A stretch of DNA of 44,623 bases, taken from the NCBI GenBank assembly GCA_036504895.1, contig DASXUJ010000003.1, positions 1 through 44,623 on the forward strand. The letters run 5' to 3'. The notes beneath the pieces are model-generated. The model worked only from the letters and a program-made list of their open reading frames with translations, did no database searches and was not told the origin of the DNA. Below, piece by piece: positions 32,897 through 41,559 of the stretch; the stretch's first letter is position 1; every line of letters starts with the position of its first letter. The translations under genes were made by a program, and so were the position numbers. This DNA comes from Syntrophorhabdaceae bacterium (GTDB lineage: Bacteria > Desulfobacterota > Syntrophorhabdia > Syntrophorhabdales > Syntrophorhabdaceae).

Positions 32897-35719
32897 TTAT
32901 GTTGCAGCCAGTGCGGCCCTTCTCTTCGCCACCCTGCGGCGCAGATAGATCTTCGTAAGCTCGGCGGCGATGGAGTCGCCGAAGATGAAAGGCAGCATGA
33001 AGAGCCAGTCGTCAAAACCCAGTGAAACCGTATTGAAGATAGGCTGCACAAAAGGCACATAGAGAATCACGAGCACCAGTGCCGCGGAGCCCGCGGTTGC
33101 CCAGTTCATGGTCTTGTTGGAGAAGAAGCCGAGAGAGAAGACCGAGTGGTATTGGGAGCGGGCGGTAAAGGCCCTGATCAGCTCGGACATGCTCAGGGTT
33201 GCGAACGCGATGGTCTGGGCGTGGGCGAGATTGCCGGGATACCTGCCCAGGGCGATGGAGAAGGCACCCAGAACGAGGGCAGTCATGACCACTGCCTGCA
33301 CGATTGCGGAGAACGCCATATCGCTGTTTATGACCGGCTCTTTCGTCGAGCGGGGCGGCTGATCCATGAGATCGGGCTCTCCCTTCTCGAGTCCCAGGGC
33401 AAGGGCAGGGGCTCCGTCGGTCACCAGGTTCAGGACAAGGAGTTGGACGGGTCTGAGCGGCATAGGAAGGCCGAGGAGCATGGCGAAGAAGATAATGAAG
33501 ATCTCGCCGATGTTGCAGGAGATGAGGTAGAAGACGAACTTTCTGATATTGGAGTAGATCACCCGGCCTTCCGCGATGGCGGAGACGATGGAGGCGAAGT
33601 TGTCGTCCGTGAGCACCATGTCGGCGGTCTGCTTGGTCACATCCGTACCCGTGATGCCCATGGCCACGCCGATGTTGGCTCTTTTCAATGCAGGCGCATC
33701 GTTCACCCCGTCGCCCGTCATGGCCGCCACGTGCCCCTTGGCCTTGAAAGCGTCGACGATCCGCGTCTTATGCTGGGGTGAGACGCGGCAGCAGGCGTTG
33801 AGCCTGTCTATTTTGGAGGCAAGCTCCTCGTCGCTCATCCTGTCGAGCTCTTCTCCGGTCAGCACGATGCCGTCCGGGGTGAGGAGCCCGATCTTTCCCG
33901 CAATGGCCACCGCCGTATCCTTGTGGTCGCCCGTGATCATCACGGTCCTGAGTCCGGCTTTCCGTGCCACGGCAACCGCTGCCCGGGCCTCGGGTCTCGC
34001 AGGGTCGATCATGGCCATGAGGCCCACGAAGGTGAGTCTCGTCTCTACTGTCTCAAACCCCTGCCCCTCGGGGACCGTACTCATGGACCTGCAGGCGATG
34101 CCCAGGACCCGTAAGGCCTGTCCCGCCATGTCATGGTTCACGGAGAGGATCTCCTTTCTCTTCTGGTCGGTCAGCGGGACCGCCTTCCCGTCGGAAACGA
34201 TTGTATCGGCGAGCTTTAAGATGATATCAGGGGCGCCCTTTACGAAAGCCAGGATATTCTTGTCGCCGAAGATGGGACTTTTGCCCGCGCCGTTCCTCCA
34301 CTCGTGAACGGTGGTCATTCTTTTCCTGTCCGAATCGAAAGGTATCTCCATAACCCGGGGCATGAGCTCCTCTGTCGCCTCTCTCCAATACCCTGCCTTG
34401 GCAGCGGCCACGACCAGTGCGCCTTCCGTGGGATCGCCCACGATGCGCCAACCCCGGACCCCGTCTTCATTGAATTCTTCGAGCTTTGCATCGGAGCAGA
34501 GGAGGCCGCCGTGAAGGAGCGCGGAGACGGAAGGGTCGGATTCTGCGTTGAGAGGCCGTTCCTGTGAGGAAAAATCACCCGTGGGGTTATAGCCCTGGCC
34601 GGTCAGGTGGAAGAGCTTGCCGTCGGACCATCCCTGGACCACGGTCATCTCGTTCTGGGTGAGTGTCCCCGTCTTATCCGTACAGATGACGGTGGCGCAC
34701 CCCAGGGTCTCGACCGCGGGGAGCTTTCTGATCAACGCATTGCGTCGGATCATCCTCTGCATGCCGATGGCAAGGCATATGGTGACGACCGCGGGAAGCC
34801 CCTCGGGCACGGCGGCGATGGCCAGGCTCACGGCAGCCATGAAGAGCTCGACGATCGTTTCCTTCTCCGCCATGAGATAGGCCATGAAGCCTTTATTGAA
34901 AATGTCGGACAAGGTGGTGGAGCGCACCAGGCCGTAGGCGAAGATGAAGCCGCAGATGACGAGGCAGGCGATGCCGAGCCACCTGGCGAGTTCATTGAGC
35001 TTAACCTGTAAGGGGGTAGCCTGTTCCTCATAGGACTGGAGCATCTCGGCGATTCTTCCGATCTCCGTACTCATGCCCGTGCCCGTGACGACGCCTTTGC
35101 CTCTTCCGTAGGAGATGAGGGTACTCATGAAGGCGGAGTTGGTCCTGTCGCCTAAGGGGACATCCTCGCCGAGGAGCGCCGTTGCCTCCTTCTCTGCCGG
35201 CACCGACTCTCCGGTTAAAGAGGCCTCTTCCACCTTGAGGTTCACCGTCTCCACGAGGCGCATGTCGGCAGGCACGTAGTTGCCCGCTTCGAGCATCACC
35301 ACATCGCCCGGGACGAGCTCTGCCGAAGGGACCGATACCTGGCGGCCGTCCCGGATGACCTGGGCGTTGGGGGCCGACATCTTCTTGAGGGCGGCCAATG
35401 CCTCCTCTGCCTTCGACTCCTGGACCACGCCCACTACCGCATTCAGAACCACGATGACGAGGATGGCGACCGCGTCGATCCACTCTCCCAACGCGAGGGA
35501 GACGGCCGCGGCGATGATGAGGATGATGACGAGAAAATTGGCGAACTGCCGCATGAGGAGGGCGAAGAAGCTCGGCTTCTCTTTCTCCTGGAGCTCGTTC
35601 TTGCCGTACGCGGCAGTACGGGCCTTGACCTCGGGATCGCTTAAACCCTTGTCGAGGTCGGTGTGGAACGCCTTCAAGACTTCTTCGACAGATTGTGCGT
35701 GACTCACGCCGTTACTCAT
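32897..35719 (-). CDS. P-type cation-transporting ATPase, predicted Mn2+ exporter
   Basis: A 940-aa P2-type ATPase. Landmarks are TGES (169-172), PEGLPA in M4 (305-310), phosphorylated Asp348 in DKTGTLT, KGAPD (494-498) and TGDGVNDAP (668-676). M5 has NIGE (736-739) and M6 NLVTDGAP (Asn764, Asp768), matching the SERCA-type Ca2+ sites. By sequence alone it would be called a Ca2+ ATPase. The leader, however, carries a yybP-ykoY manganese aptamer, the element that controls Mn2+ efflux pumps including P-type ATPases in lactic acid bacteria, so Mn2+ export is the better prediction. ATG 35719 follows AGGAGGAG. An upstream TTG at 35752 lies inside the terminator. Confidence 0.93.
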   Translation of the reverse strand: MSNGVSHAQSVEEVLKAFHTDLDKGLSDPEVKARTAAYGKNELQEKEKPSFFALLMRQFANFLVIILIIAAAVSLALGEWIDAVAILVIVVLNAVVGVVQESKAEEALAALKKMSAPNAQVIRDGRQVSVPSAELVPGDVVMLEAGNYVPADMRLVETVNLKVEEASLTGESVPAEKEATALLGEDVPLGDRTNSAFMSTLISYGRGKGVVTGTGMSTEIGRIAEMLQSYEEQATPLQVKLNELARWLGIACLVICGFIFAYGLVRSTTLSDIFNKGFMAYLMAEKETIVELFMAAVSLAIAAVPEGLPAVVTICLAIGMQRMIRRNALIRKLPAVETLGCATVICTDKTGTLTQNEMTVVQGWSDGKLFHLTGQGYNPTGDFSSQERPLNAESDPSVSALLHGGLLCSDAKLEEFNEDGVRGWRIVGDPTEGALVVAAAKAGYWREATEELMPRVMEIPFDSDRKRMTTVHEWRNGAGKSPIFGDKNILAFVKGAPDIILKLADTIVSDGKAVPLTDQKRKEILSVNHDMAGQALRVLGIACRSMSTVPEGQGFETVETRLTFVGLMAMIDPARPEARAAVAVARKAGLRTVMITGDHKDTAVAIAGKIGLLTPDGIVLTGEELDRMSDEELASKIDRLNACCRVSPQHKTRIVDAFKAKGHVAAMTGDGVNDAPALKRANIGVAMGITGTDVTKQTADMVLTDDNFASIVSAIAEGRVIYSNIRKFVFYLISCNIGEIFIIFFAMLLGLPMPLRPVQLLVLNLVTDGAPALALGLEKGEPDLMDQPPRSTKEPVINSDMAFSAIVQAVVMTALVLGAFSIALGRYPGNLAHAQTIAFATLSMSELIRAFTARSQYHSVFSLGFFSNKTMNWATAGSAALVLVILYVPFVQPIFNTVSLGFDDWLFMLPFIFGDSIAAELTKIYLRRRVAKRRAALAAT

Positions 35720-35750
35720 GGATATCTCCTCCTGAAAAGAATTGTGGAGC

Positions 35751-35790
35751 AAAAAAAAAGACCTTTACCGAAGATTTCGGTAAAGGTCTT
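35751..35790 (-). terminator. Expression-platform terminator of the Mn2+ riboswitch
   Basis: On the minus strand a perfect 15-bp stem (arms 35776-35790 and 35759-35773) is followed by a run of eight T. Its first arm contains the AGACCTTTACC that also forms the closing helix of the aptamer, so the two folds exclude each other. It ends about 30 bp before the ATPase start codon. Confidence 0.92.
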
Positions 35791-35880
35791 GCTGATCATA
35801 CATTCTGACCGCGCCACCGATTCGGTTCAAACCGAATGGAATGACGATGCGCGCGTATCCAGCTACTCCCCTTTAGGGCC
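35780..35880 (-). promoter_or_regulatory. yybP-ykoY manganese riboswitch (RF00080 class) aptamer
   Basis: Read on the minus strand, the class consensus is plain: AAAGGGGAGTAGC (35862-35874), then ATCGTCA, a perfect ATTCGGTT/AACCGAAT hairpin, CGGTGGCGCGG, and the closing CAGCAAGACCTTTA. P1 pairs TAAAGG with CCTTTA. Mn2+ binding stabilises P1 and should prevent the terminator at 35751-35790, making this an ON switch for the ATPase gene. Confidence 0.93.
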
Positions 35881-35901
35881 ACTACATCTCTTACAAACTA
35901 G

Positions 35902-35930
35902 AGTGTAGCATTTCCGGGAAGAGATATCAA
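35902..35930 (-). promoter_or_regulatory. Promoter of the riboswitch-ATPase unit
   Basis: On the minus strand TTGATA (35925-35930), 17 bp, TACACT (35902-35907). Transcription would start about 15 nt before the aptamer. Confidence 0.7.
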
Positions 35931-36193
35931 GCCGGGCTCCGTCAAATCCCTAACCGGCGGGGGTGGGCGCCGACCTTGCCCCTTTTCTTCCCTGACGCCG
36001 CCGGATACGGAAACCAGGGGAGGGCGTCGTCTCCCGGTCAAAGAAAGGAGCATTACTTCTGATCCCACCCATAGCTGCCCCGTACTTGCTTAGTATTGTA
36101 GGGTAGGATACTATTTTTTTCACGAAAGAATGCCTTAGATCACATACTTGAATAAAAAAACCATATAAATTATGGAGATATCAGGAGGTATAT

Positions 36194-36607
36194 ATGCCCC
36201 GTCCGAAACGTTCGGAGGCACGGAAACATGTTCTCTTCGTTGATGACGACGAGATCCTTATCGAGATGAATATAGGAAGGCTGGAGGGCATGGGTTACAA
36301 AGTGACGGCAACGACGGACAGCCTCCAGGCCCTTGCGCTTTTCCGCGCTCATCCCGGCAATTTCGACCTCGTCATCACCGACCACGTCATGCCCCGTATG
36401 ACGGGAATCAAGCTCGCCGGGCGCCTCAAGGAGCTCCGGCCGGATGTTCCCATAATCCTGTTGACCGGTATCGATAACGAGACGGCGGTGGACGAGGCGC
36501 TTCGGGCAGGCATCAGCGCATGCGCTCCCAAGGTCCTTAGCGAAAAAGAGCTGGCCCACCTTGTGGAGGATGTTTTGCGGGAGCCGGTCAAGGGCGCGAG
36601 GGTTTAG
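36194..36607 (+). CDS. Single-domain response regulator
   Basis: A 137-aa stand-alone receiver and close paralogue of the protein at 11842-12270. DDDEILIEMN is nearly shared, phospho-Asp is in VITDHVMP, Thr is in ILLTG, and the same unusual SACAPKV replaces the usual KP motif. No output domain. AGGAGG precedes ATG 36194. Upstream DNA (35931-36193) is AT-rich near the gene but I could not choose one promoter. Confidence 0.9.
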   Translation: MPRPKRSEARKHVLFVDDDEILIEMNIGRLEGMGYKVTATTDSLQALALFRAHPGNFDLVITDHVMPRMTGIKLAGRLKELRPDVPIILLTGIDNETAVDEALRAGISACAPKVLSEKELAHLVEDVLREPVKGARV

Positions 36608-36736
36608 GGGCGCGCGTAGGTAATCCCCGATCACTCACTCACAGCCCTTCGTCATATTCCGCCCCCCCTGCTCCTGAACTCAATTATTCTCCTTCCGAAA
36701 ATCACTCTCTTTCCGGGAGCGCCTGATCCAATTATT

Positions 36737-36826
36737 GGGGCTTGCGTCGCCCCCTCGACGGGCAAAGCCCGCCGAGCCTCCCCTCGCTTAAGGCGCCTAC
36801 TGTTGGTCTCGCTCGCGGTGCGAGCT
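36737..36826 (+). repeat. Multi-hairpin repeat unit downstream of the receiver gene
   Basis: Contains the GGGGC/GCCCC hairpin, a palindrome with arms CTCGACGGGC and GCCCGCCGAG around AAA, the CGC-TTAAG-GCG module with CTACTGTTGG, and the GCTCGC/GCGAGC hairpin. It stops before the TACATCACGC end seen elsewhere and has no T-run tail. Confidence 0.82.
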
Positions 36827-37014
36827 GGGCAGAGACCAATAACACACCTGTTATTACTCTCTCTTCTTCCAATGGTTTAGATGCGTTTACCCTTCCCCAT
36901 TCACGCATGAACGCTTCCACGCATTAACCGCTTTTCTATCTCCCCGATGCTGCTTGCTATAGATAGATAAGAATGGGGAAAATTATAGTCATGCAAAATG
37001 CAGCCGCCTCCTTC
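36827..37014. other. Intergenic stretch, no gene seen
   Basis: Holds a small hairpin AATAACA/TGTTATT near 36838-36855 and otherwise unremarkable DNA. Open frames here lack ribosome sites. Confidence 0.5.
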
Positions 37015-37043
37015 TTGACAGTCCCATTGGATTTGTTTAGTCT
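37015..37043 (+). promoter_or_regulatory. Possible promoter of the solute-binding protein gene
   Basis: Perfect TTGACA (37015-37020), 17 bp, weak TAGTCT (37038-37043). A GCCCCC/GGGGGC hairpin follows in the leader (37065-37084). Confidence 0.45.
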
Positions 37044-37112
37044 TCAACCAACTCTGACAATACCGCCCCCTTGCTTACGGGGGCCTGCCACGTGCGGACG
37101 GGAGGAAAATAG

Positions 37113-37874
37113 ATGGGAAAAGGGAAGTTTTGGGGCCTGTTTTTCGCGCTGTCGTCATCACTTATCCTGGCTGCGACACCGGTCATCGCCGCCGAAAAAG
37201 TCTACATCAACGGGATCGATGCCAAATTCCCGCCTTTTGCCTATGTGGATAAAGCAGGCAAGCCGGACGGGTTCGATGTGAAGTCCCTGGACTGGATTGC
37301 GAAGGAGATGGGTTTTGAGGTGAAACACCAGCCCGTAGACTGGGAAGGGATCGTCCCGAGCCTTAAGTCGAGGAAGATCGATATAGTGGCTTCGGGCATG
37401 AGCATCACCGACGAACGGAAAAGGGAAGTCAGTTTCTCCATTCCCTACTGGAAAACCAGGCAAATCCTGATCGCCGGGAAAGAAGCAAGGGTGACGGTGG
37501 AGCAGGCCCTGTCCGACGGGAATAAGATCGGGGTGCAGCGCGGTACGGCAGAGGCGAACTGGATTAAGGTAAATCTTATCGGGAAGGCGGGCAAGAGATT
37601 GGAACTGGTTCAGTATGACTCCCCAATGCTCGCCATCGAAGACGTGATCAACGGCCGTATCACGGCCGCGGCGATGAACGACGCCCCGGCCCTCGACGCG
37701 GCCGGGACAAAACCCGTGAAGATTCTGGGTGAGTTCGGCATGACCGAAGAGATGTTCGGCTACGCCGTCCGCAAAGAAGATACGGAGTTACTGAAAAAGG
37801 TGAACGAAGGTCTCAGGAGACTTATGAAATCACCGTACTGGACCGAACTTAAGAAAATATATATCGAAAAGTAG
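37113..37874 (+). CDS. Amino-acid-type periplasmic solute-binding protein (SBP_bac_3)
   Basis: A 253-aa family 3 binding protein. A signal peptide ends near residue 27 (VIAA). The family pattern is FPPFAYVDKAGKPDGFDV, then W-x-x-I-V-P-S-L at lobe 1, SGMSITDERKREVSFSIPY, and IGVQRGTAEANW in lobe 2. Members bind polar amino acids for ABC importers or feed sensor kinases. No permease or ATPase gene is adjacent, so it is an orphan. GGGAGG precedes ATG 37113. Confidence 0.92.
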   Translation: MGKGKFWGLFFALSSSLILAATPVIAAEKVYINGIDAKFPPFAYVDKAGKPDGFDVKSLDWIAKEMGFEVKHQPVDWEGIVPSLKSRKIDIVASGMSITDERKREVSFSIPYWKTRQILIAGKEARVTVEQALSDGNKIGVQRGTAEANWIKVNLIGKAGKRLELVQYDSPMLAIEDVINGRITAAAMNDAPALDAAGTKPVKILGEFGMTEEMFGYAVRKEDTELLKKVNEGLRRLMKSPYWTELKKIYIEK

Positions 37875-38163
37875 TGAATTTTTCACTGCCGGACCTTTCA
37901 TGTTCGCTTTTTCGCAGCACGGAAACCTGTAAGAAAGCCATCCCAATCTTGCGAGAATTGGGGATCACGGTGTCCGGGAGAGCATTATACCTCCGTCAAC
38001 ACCGTCAAAAATAAGACACCCGATCTAAGAAAATGAGAGACTTTATCTCACAAATGAGAATGCTTCATGGTGATGCAATTTTATAACCTATTAATAATAT
38101 TGATGCTACGTGCCCGGGTCTTGTGTGGTACCATACTTGCACCGTCAGAGCCGGGGAGAAACT

Positions 38164-39084
38164 ATGGGTAAATTCATATTGATTACATTTGCGGGTGCAT
38201 GCTTCTTGCTGTCCACGTCAGTGTTTGTTTTTTCTAAAACAAAATCGGGAGATAACCCGAACCGGACGCAAAAAGAGCGTTCGGTTTCAGGTGAAAAAGT
38301 CAAAAGCATTGAAGGCTCGAAGAAGCAGAATCCGAGGCTCCGGCAGAAGGCAGTTCTGCGGAAAGGCCGTAAGGATAGCAGAAGAGCGAGAAACGGCCGC
38401 GCCGCGACTGCAGTTTTCGAGGCAGGGGAAGATGATGGCGAATTTATAGAATATACGGCCCAAAAAGGCGATACCGTCGAAAAAATCGCGATGAAATTCG
38501 ACGTTGAAAAGGATGATATCCTCGAGTCAAACAGCAATCTGACTCAACGGTTGTCTCCCGGGAGGGTACTCCTCATTCCGAAGACAGGAGAGTCCGCAAC
38601 GGGAGATGATATTGTGGATTTTCCGACCAGGGCCCTTAAGTCCTGGAAGAGTCGCGAAGAAAGATATATGCTCGTAAAAGTCGCCAGAAGCTTCATGGGC
38701 ACCCCTTATCGCTATGGCGGCGAAAATGTGCGCGGCCTTGATTCCTCGGCATTTGTACAGAAAGTTTACGATATCTTCGATGTCCCCCTTCCGAGGTTCG
38801 CCCGGGACCAGTATAAGACGGGACCGAGGATCTCACGGGAAGAGTTGAGTGTGGGTGACCTGGTATTCTTCAAAACCAAAAGAAATGCAAAATATCCCAC
38901 TCACGTGGGGATTTATATCGGTGACGGTAATTTCATCCACTCATTCCCGGGTTCTGCCGGCAATGGGGTAAAGATAGATTCCCTCCAGACCGATTTCTAT
39001 GATAAGGCTTACATGGGCGCAACGAGAGTAAAGAAATCGGCGGATGAGGTTTCTTCCGACGCCCCCCTTAACCATAGCTCATGA
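38164..39084 (+). CDS. LysM-NlpC/P60 protein with Ser in place of the catalytic Cys
   Basis: A 306-aa exported protein. A signal segment (1-24) is followed by a very basic, disordered stretch (25-80), a LysM domain (about 95-140, YTAQKGDTVEKIAMKF) and an NlpC/P60 domain (about 165-290). The domain keeps YRYGGENVRGLDSS, HVGIYIGDGNFIHS and the second His. At the nucleophile, family members have DCSG, and here it is DSSA (Asp193, Ser194, Ser195, Ala196). The codon is TCC, one base from TGC. The protein should bind peptidoglycan through LysM. Whether it still cuts is doubtful. GGGGAG precedes ATG 38164. An earlier in-frame ATG at 38110 has no ribosome site. Confidence 0.88.
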   Translation: MGKFILITFAGACFLLSTSVFVFSKTKSGDNPNRTQKERSVSGEKVKSIEGSKKQNPRLRQKAVLRKGRKDSRRARNGRAATAVFEAGEDDGEFIEYTAQKGDTVEKIAMKFDVEKDDILESNSNLTQRLSPGRVLLIPKTGESATGDDIVDFPTRALKSWKSREERYMLVKVARSFMGTPYRYGGENVRGLDSSAFVQKVYDIFDVPLPRFARDQYKTGPRISREELSVGDLVFFKTKRNAKYPTHVGIYIGDGNFIHSFPGSAGNGVKIDSLQTDFYDKAYMGATRVKKSADEVSSDAPLNHSS

Positions 39085-39181
39085 CCGATCACGTGTTATA
39101 ACAGCCTCTAATGGGAAATGGTTCCGCCGACAAGATTATTTCGGAACATCCCTTCCCGCCTCCTCCTCCGGACATCCAATT

Positions 39182-39199
39182 GTCGGGGGCAACCCCGAC
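39182..39199. other. Stable GCAA-tetraloop hairpin in the 39085-39302 gap
   Basis: GTCGGGG and CCCCGAC pair perfectly around GCAA, and a second stem GTTCCG/CGGAAC lies about 50 bp upstream. No T-run follows directly. It may be a 3' end structure for the NlpC/P60 gene. No known riboswitch was recognised here. Confidence 0.4.
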
Positions 39200-39302
39200 G
39201 CGGTGGCGTTACCCCGACGGCCTCTTCGATTTAATTTTTAGTATTATTATCCTTATGTTTACGTGAGAAAGGGCGATAACTTCATACGGAGGATAGGCCT
39301 AA

Positions 39303-40109
39303 ATGACGGTAATGGACAGATACCCTCAGTCTCTTAAATCGGCGCTTCAGGGAAGCCCCTATGACAATATCCTGGACAGCAATATGTTTTCCGCCTATAT
39401 CCCCCGGGAGCTGAACATCGAACGGCCCGAGGACCCCCGCAGGGCAAGGGCGCTGAACATGGGTATGTACCGCCAGCCGGGCCACGTTCCTTCCACCCAT
39501 ATCAATCAGATCTTCAGCTACATGGGTTTCATCAAGCGCACCCATAACTGGACGTACCGGAAATACCTTCCCGCCTTATATAAGGAGCTGGGTGAATTCC
39601 TCAAGGTCATGGAAGATGTGGCCTATAACCTCGACATCGGGCTGTCTCAGGAAATCTATGAAGAGCAGAAGCGGGGTTTCGAGAGCTTCTCCCGCACCTA
39701 CCATACACGGCAGGAGCATGACGTGGAATGGATCGACAATATATGGAAGCACCAGCTGCTCTACCTCGAGCAGATCGACATGCTCGTGGAAACCCTGAAG
39801 ACCCGCGGCAGGGTCTTCGATTACAGTGCAGAGCCCCTCTATACGCACATTTTCGCCTTCTGCCGGGAATTCGCGGCCGGCGGCACTACAGGATCGGAGA
39901 CGGTGATCGACATGGATTGCCGCTTTGTTGCCAATTGCTGCGCAAAGGCGTCCCGGGACCGGCACCCCATCGCGATCTGGTCCGGCGATGCCCACATCCT
40001 GATGATATTGCGGAATATCTATACCGTGCCGGAGCTCTTCAACGCCTTTCCCCAGGTCTATCTCCATTCCAGCTACGACCCCCGAAGCTTCGCGGAATTA
40101 TTTCCTTAA
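39303..40109 (+). CDS. Protein of unknown function with PIN-like features
   Basis: A 268-aa soluble protein I cannot place firmly. The start NILDSNMFSAYIP and a late IAIWSGDAHILMIL resemble the first and last acidic strands of PIN nuclease domains, and an ETVIDMDCRFVANCCAKA helix sits between. The middle (about 70-190) is helical and aromatic-rich. GGAGG is 11 nt before ATG 39303. The neighbours are not functionally related. The PIN idea is inference from three short motifs. Confidence 0.65.
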   Translation: MTVMDRYPQSLKSALQGSPYDNILDSNMFSAYIPRELNIERPEDPRRARALNMGMYRQPGHVPSTHINQIFSYMGFIKRTHNWTYRKYLPALYKELGEFLKVMEDVAYNLDIGLSQEIYEEQKRGFESFSRTYHTRQEHDVEWIDNIWKHQLLYLEQIDMLVETLKTRGRVFDYSAEPLYTHIFAFCREFAAGGTTGSETVIDMDCRFVANCCAKASRDRHPIAIWSGDAHILMILRNIYTVPELFNAFPQVYLHSSYDPRSFAELFP

Positions 40110-40131
40110 AAGGAAAGCCTTTAATTTTATA
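40106..40131 (+). terminator. Weak terminator overlapping the stop of the PIN-like gene
   Basis: TTAAAAGG and CCTTTAA pair (one bulge) around AAAG, followed by TTTTAT. Confidence 0.4.
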
Positions 40132-40249
40132 TCACTTCCATGTGACCCTCACGGGAGGCCGAGGAGCAGAGATGCTCAAGACGCCGCTTCACTGGATCAT
40201 CGGGGCATCCCTTCAGGACTTCAACATCGGCACAACAGGCAATATGTTT

Positions 40250-40630
40250 CTACTTCAAAAGGCCCGCGAGAGCTTCACCAAGGATTGCTTTCTCTACCGG
40301 CTTTGTCAAGGTGATCCGTACGCCGCTCTCCCGGGCCTCATCAACTGAAATCATATCACCATGGCCGGTCAATAATATTACCGGTATATCGTCTTTTATC
40401 CTGAGGAGCTGTCTGGTCAGTTGAGTTCCCTTTAAGACCGGCATCATCTCATCCACAATAACTGCGTCGAATCGTTCCGGGGTGTTCAAGAACAATTTGA
40501 GAGCATTCTCCGGCCTATCGCACACGACCGACGCATAACCCAAGCGACGGAGCATCTCACCAAGCATCCTAGCGATGTCCTCTTCATCATCGACAACCAT
40601 GACCCTACGTCTTACACGTTCGTTTTGCAT
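40250..40630 (-). CDS. Receiver-domain response regulator
   Basis: A 126-aa single receiver. DDEED is near residue 13, phospho-Asp is in VIVDEMMP, Thr is in ILLTGHG, and Lys is in LTKPV. The start is uncertain: ATG 40630 places the domain normally but its AAGGGCC site is far away. An in-frame ATG at 40693 adds an odd Cys-containing leader. No output domain is present. It is convergent with the PIN-like gene. Confidence 0.85.
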   Translation of the reverse strand: MQNERVRRRVMVVDDEEDIARMLGEMLRRLGYASVVCDRPENALKLFLNTPERFDAVIVDEMMPVLKGTQLTRQLLRIKDDIPVILLTGHGDMISVDEARESGVRITLTKPVEKAILGEALAGLLK

Positions 40631-41001
40631 TTTAAACAATAAGGCCCTTTTATCATTCTCGCAACCCCTACATATCACAATATTCTGCACCATTTCCGAG
40701 TCAGAGTATGTGTATCAGCAACTCAATTATTGAAATTATATAGAAAGCCCTTTGTCTGTCATAGCGGCTTCAAAGCGGAAAAATGGGCGCGACCATAAAT
40801 CATCACTTCGTACTGACGAGGTAGATGTTGTTGCCCCTGGGTTCTGTTCGTTGTAACTATTCAGAAAGGGGGAACAGAATAGAGCATATGAACTGTCGAA
40901 ATTGGAAAGGGTGGCGGGAGAGATGCTGAATTCAAAGCTATGAGCCTCGACGCAATATCTCTCCCACGCCGCAATACCGGAATTCAAGGCATTTACGCTT
41001 T
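40631..41001. other. Intergenic stretch, no gene seen
   Basis: An 83-codon minus-strand frame (40736-40987) has no ribosome site and unstructured composition, so I leave it out. The stretch probably includes the promoter of the receiver gene. Confidence 0.45.
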
Positions 41002-41199
41002 TTATTGCCCGCTGACTTCGTCAAGCGCTTTTGCAACTTCGAGTCCCGAGACTTTGCCGCCCGGGCGGAACGTGGTGCCCGGTGATACCCTTATAACCCT
41101 TCCGGATTTAGTGGTTATATCCGAATTCTTGATACATACCCATGAGCCATCCGGGTTTTTCTGGAACTCTTTGATTTCAACTTTGGCAATTTCCTCCAT
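41002..41199 (-). CDS. Small 65-aa protein of unknown function
   Basis: A compact 65-aa protein with alternating strands (VEIKEFQKNPDGSWVCIKN, then TKSGRVIRVSPGTTFRPGG) and a short C-terminal helix. It looks like a small beta-barrel or swapped-hairpin fold. GGGAGG sits before ATG 41199 and a promoter is visible 40 bp upstream, so the gene is real. I do not know the family. Confidence 0.75.
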   Translation of the reverse strand: MEEIAKVEIKEFQKNPDGSWVCIKNSDITTKSGRVIRVSPGTTFRPGGKVSGLEVAKALDEVSGQ

Positions 41200-41237
41200 T
41201 TTTATTCCTCCCTTCTCGTATAAATTAAATTTATATT

Positions 41238-41267
41238 AAATAATCACTGCCGGACCCCCGATGTCAA
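41238..41267 (-). promoter_or_regulatory. Promoter of the 65-aa protein gene
   Basis: On the minus strand TTGACA (41262-41267), 18 bp, TTATTT (41238-41243). Confidence 0.5.
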
Positions 41268-41454
41268 TAGTTTGATACCACTATGTTTCTCACGCCGCCA
41301 CCTTCCGGGCGCAGAATCTCTTCACCCACGGCGGGGGGGCAGATTGCCCGGCCGTTACGGCGCCTCTCCCGGCTATAGCAGAATACCGGGGGGAGCGAGG
41401 GGCGCAACAGCCAAGTTTGACCAAAGGAGATTTTTACGGGAATAAAGTTTATGG

Positions 41455-41460
41455 TATAAT
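41455..41460 (+). promoter_or_regulatory. -10 element TATAAT before the second hybrid kinase
   Basis: Perfect TATAAT about 100 bp before the kinase start, with no good -35 at 16-18 bp. The rest of 41268-41559 holds no gene. Confidence 0.35.
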
Positions 41461-41559
41461 GGAACATTGACAGGCTGATCGCCATTAGCCCGACACACAT
41501 CTGTGCCTGAACATTCGGGCGTAAACATCCCGGGATAGATATTCTTTATTGGAGGTTTA

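Noticed and set aside
40736-40987. 83-codon minus-strand frame
   Set aside because: No ribosome site and no protein-like pattern.
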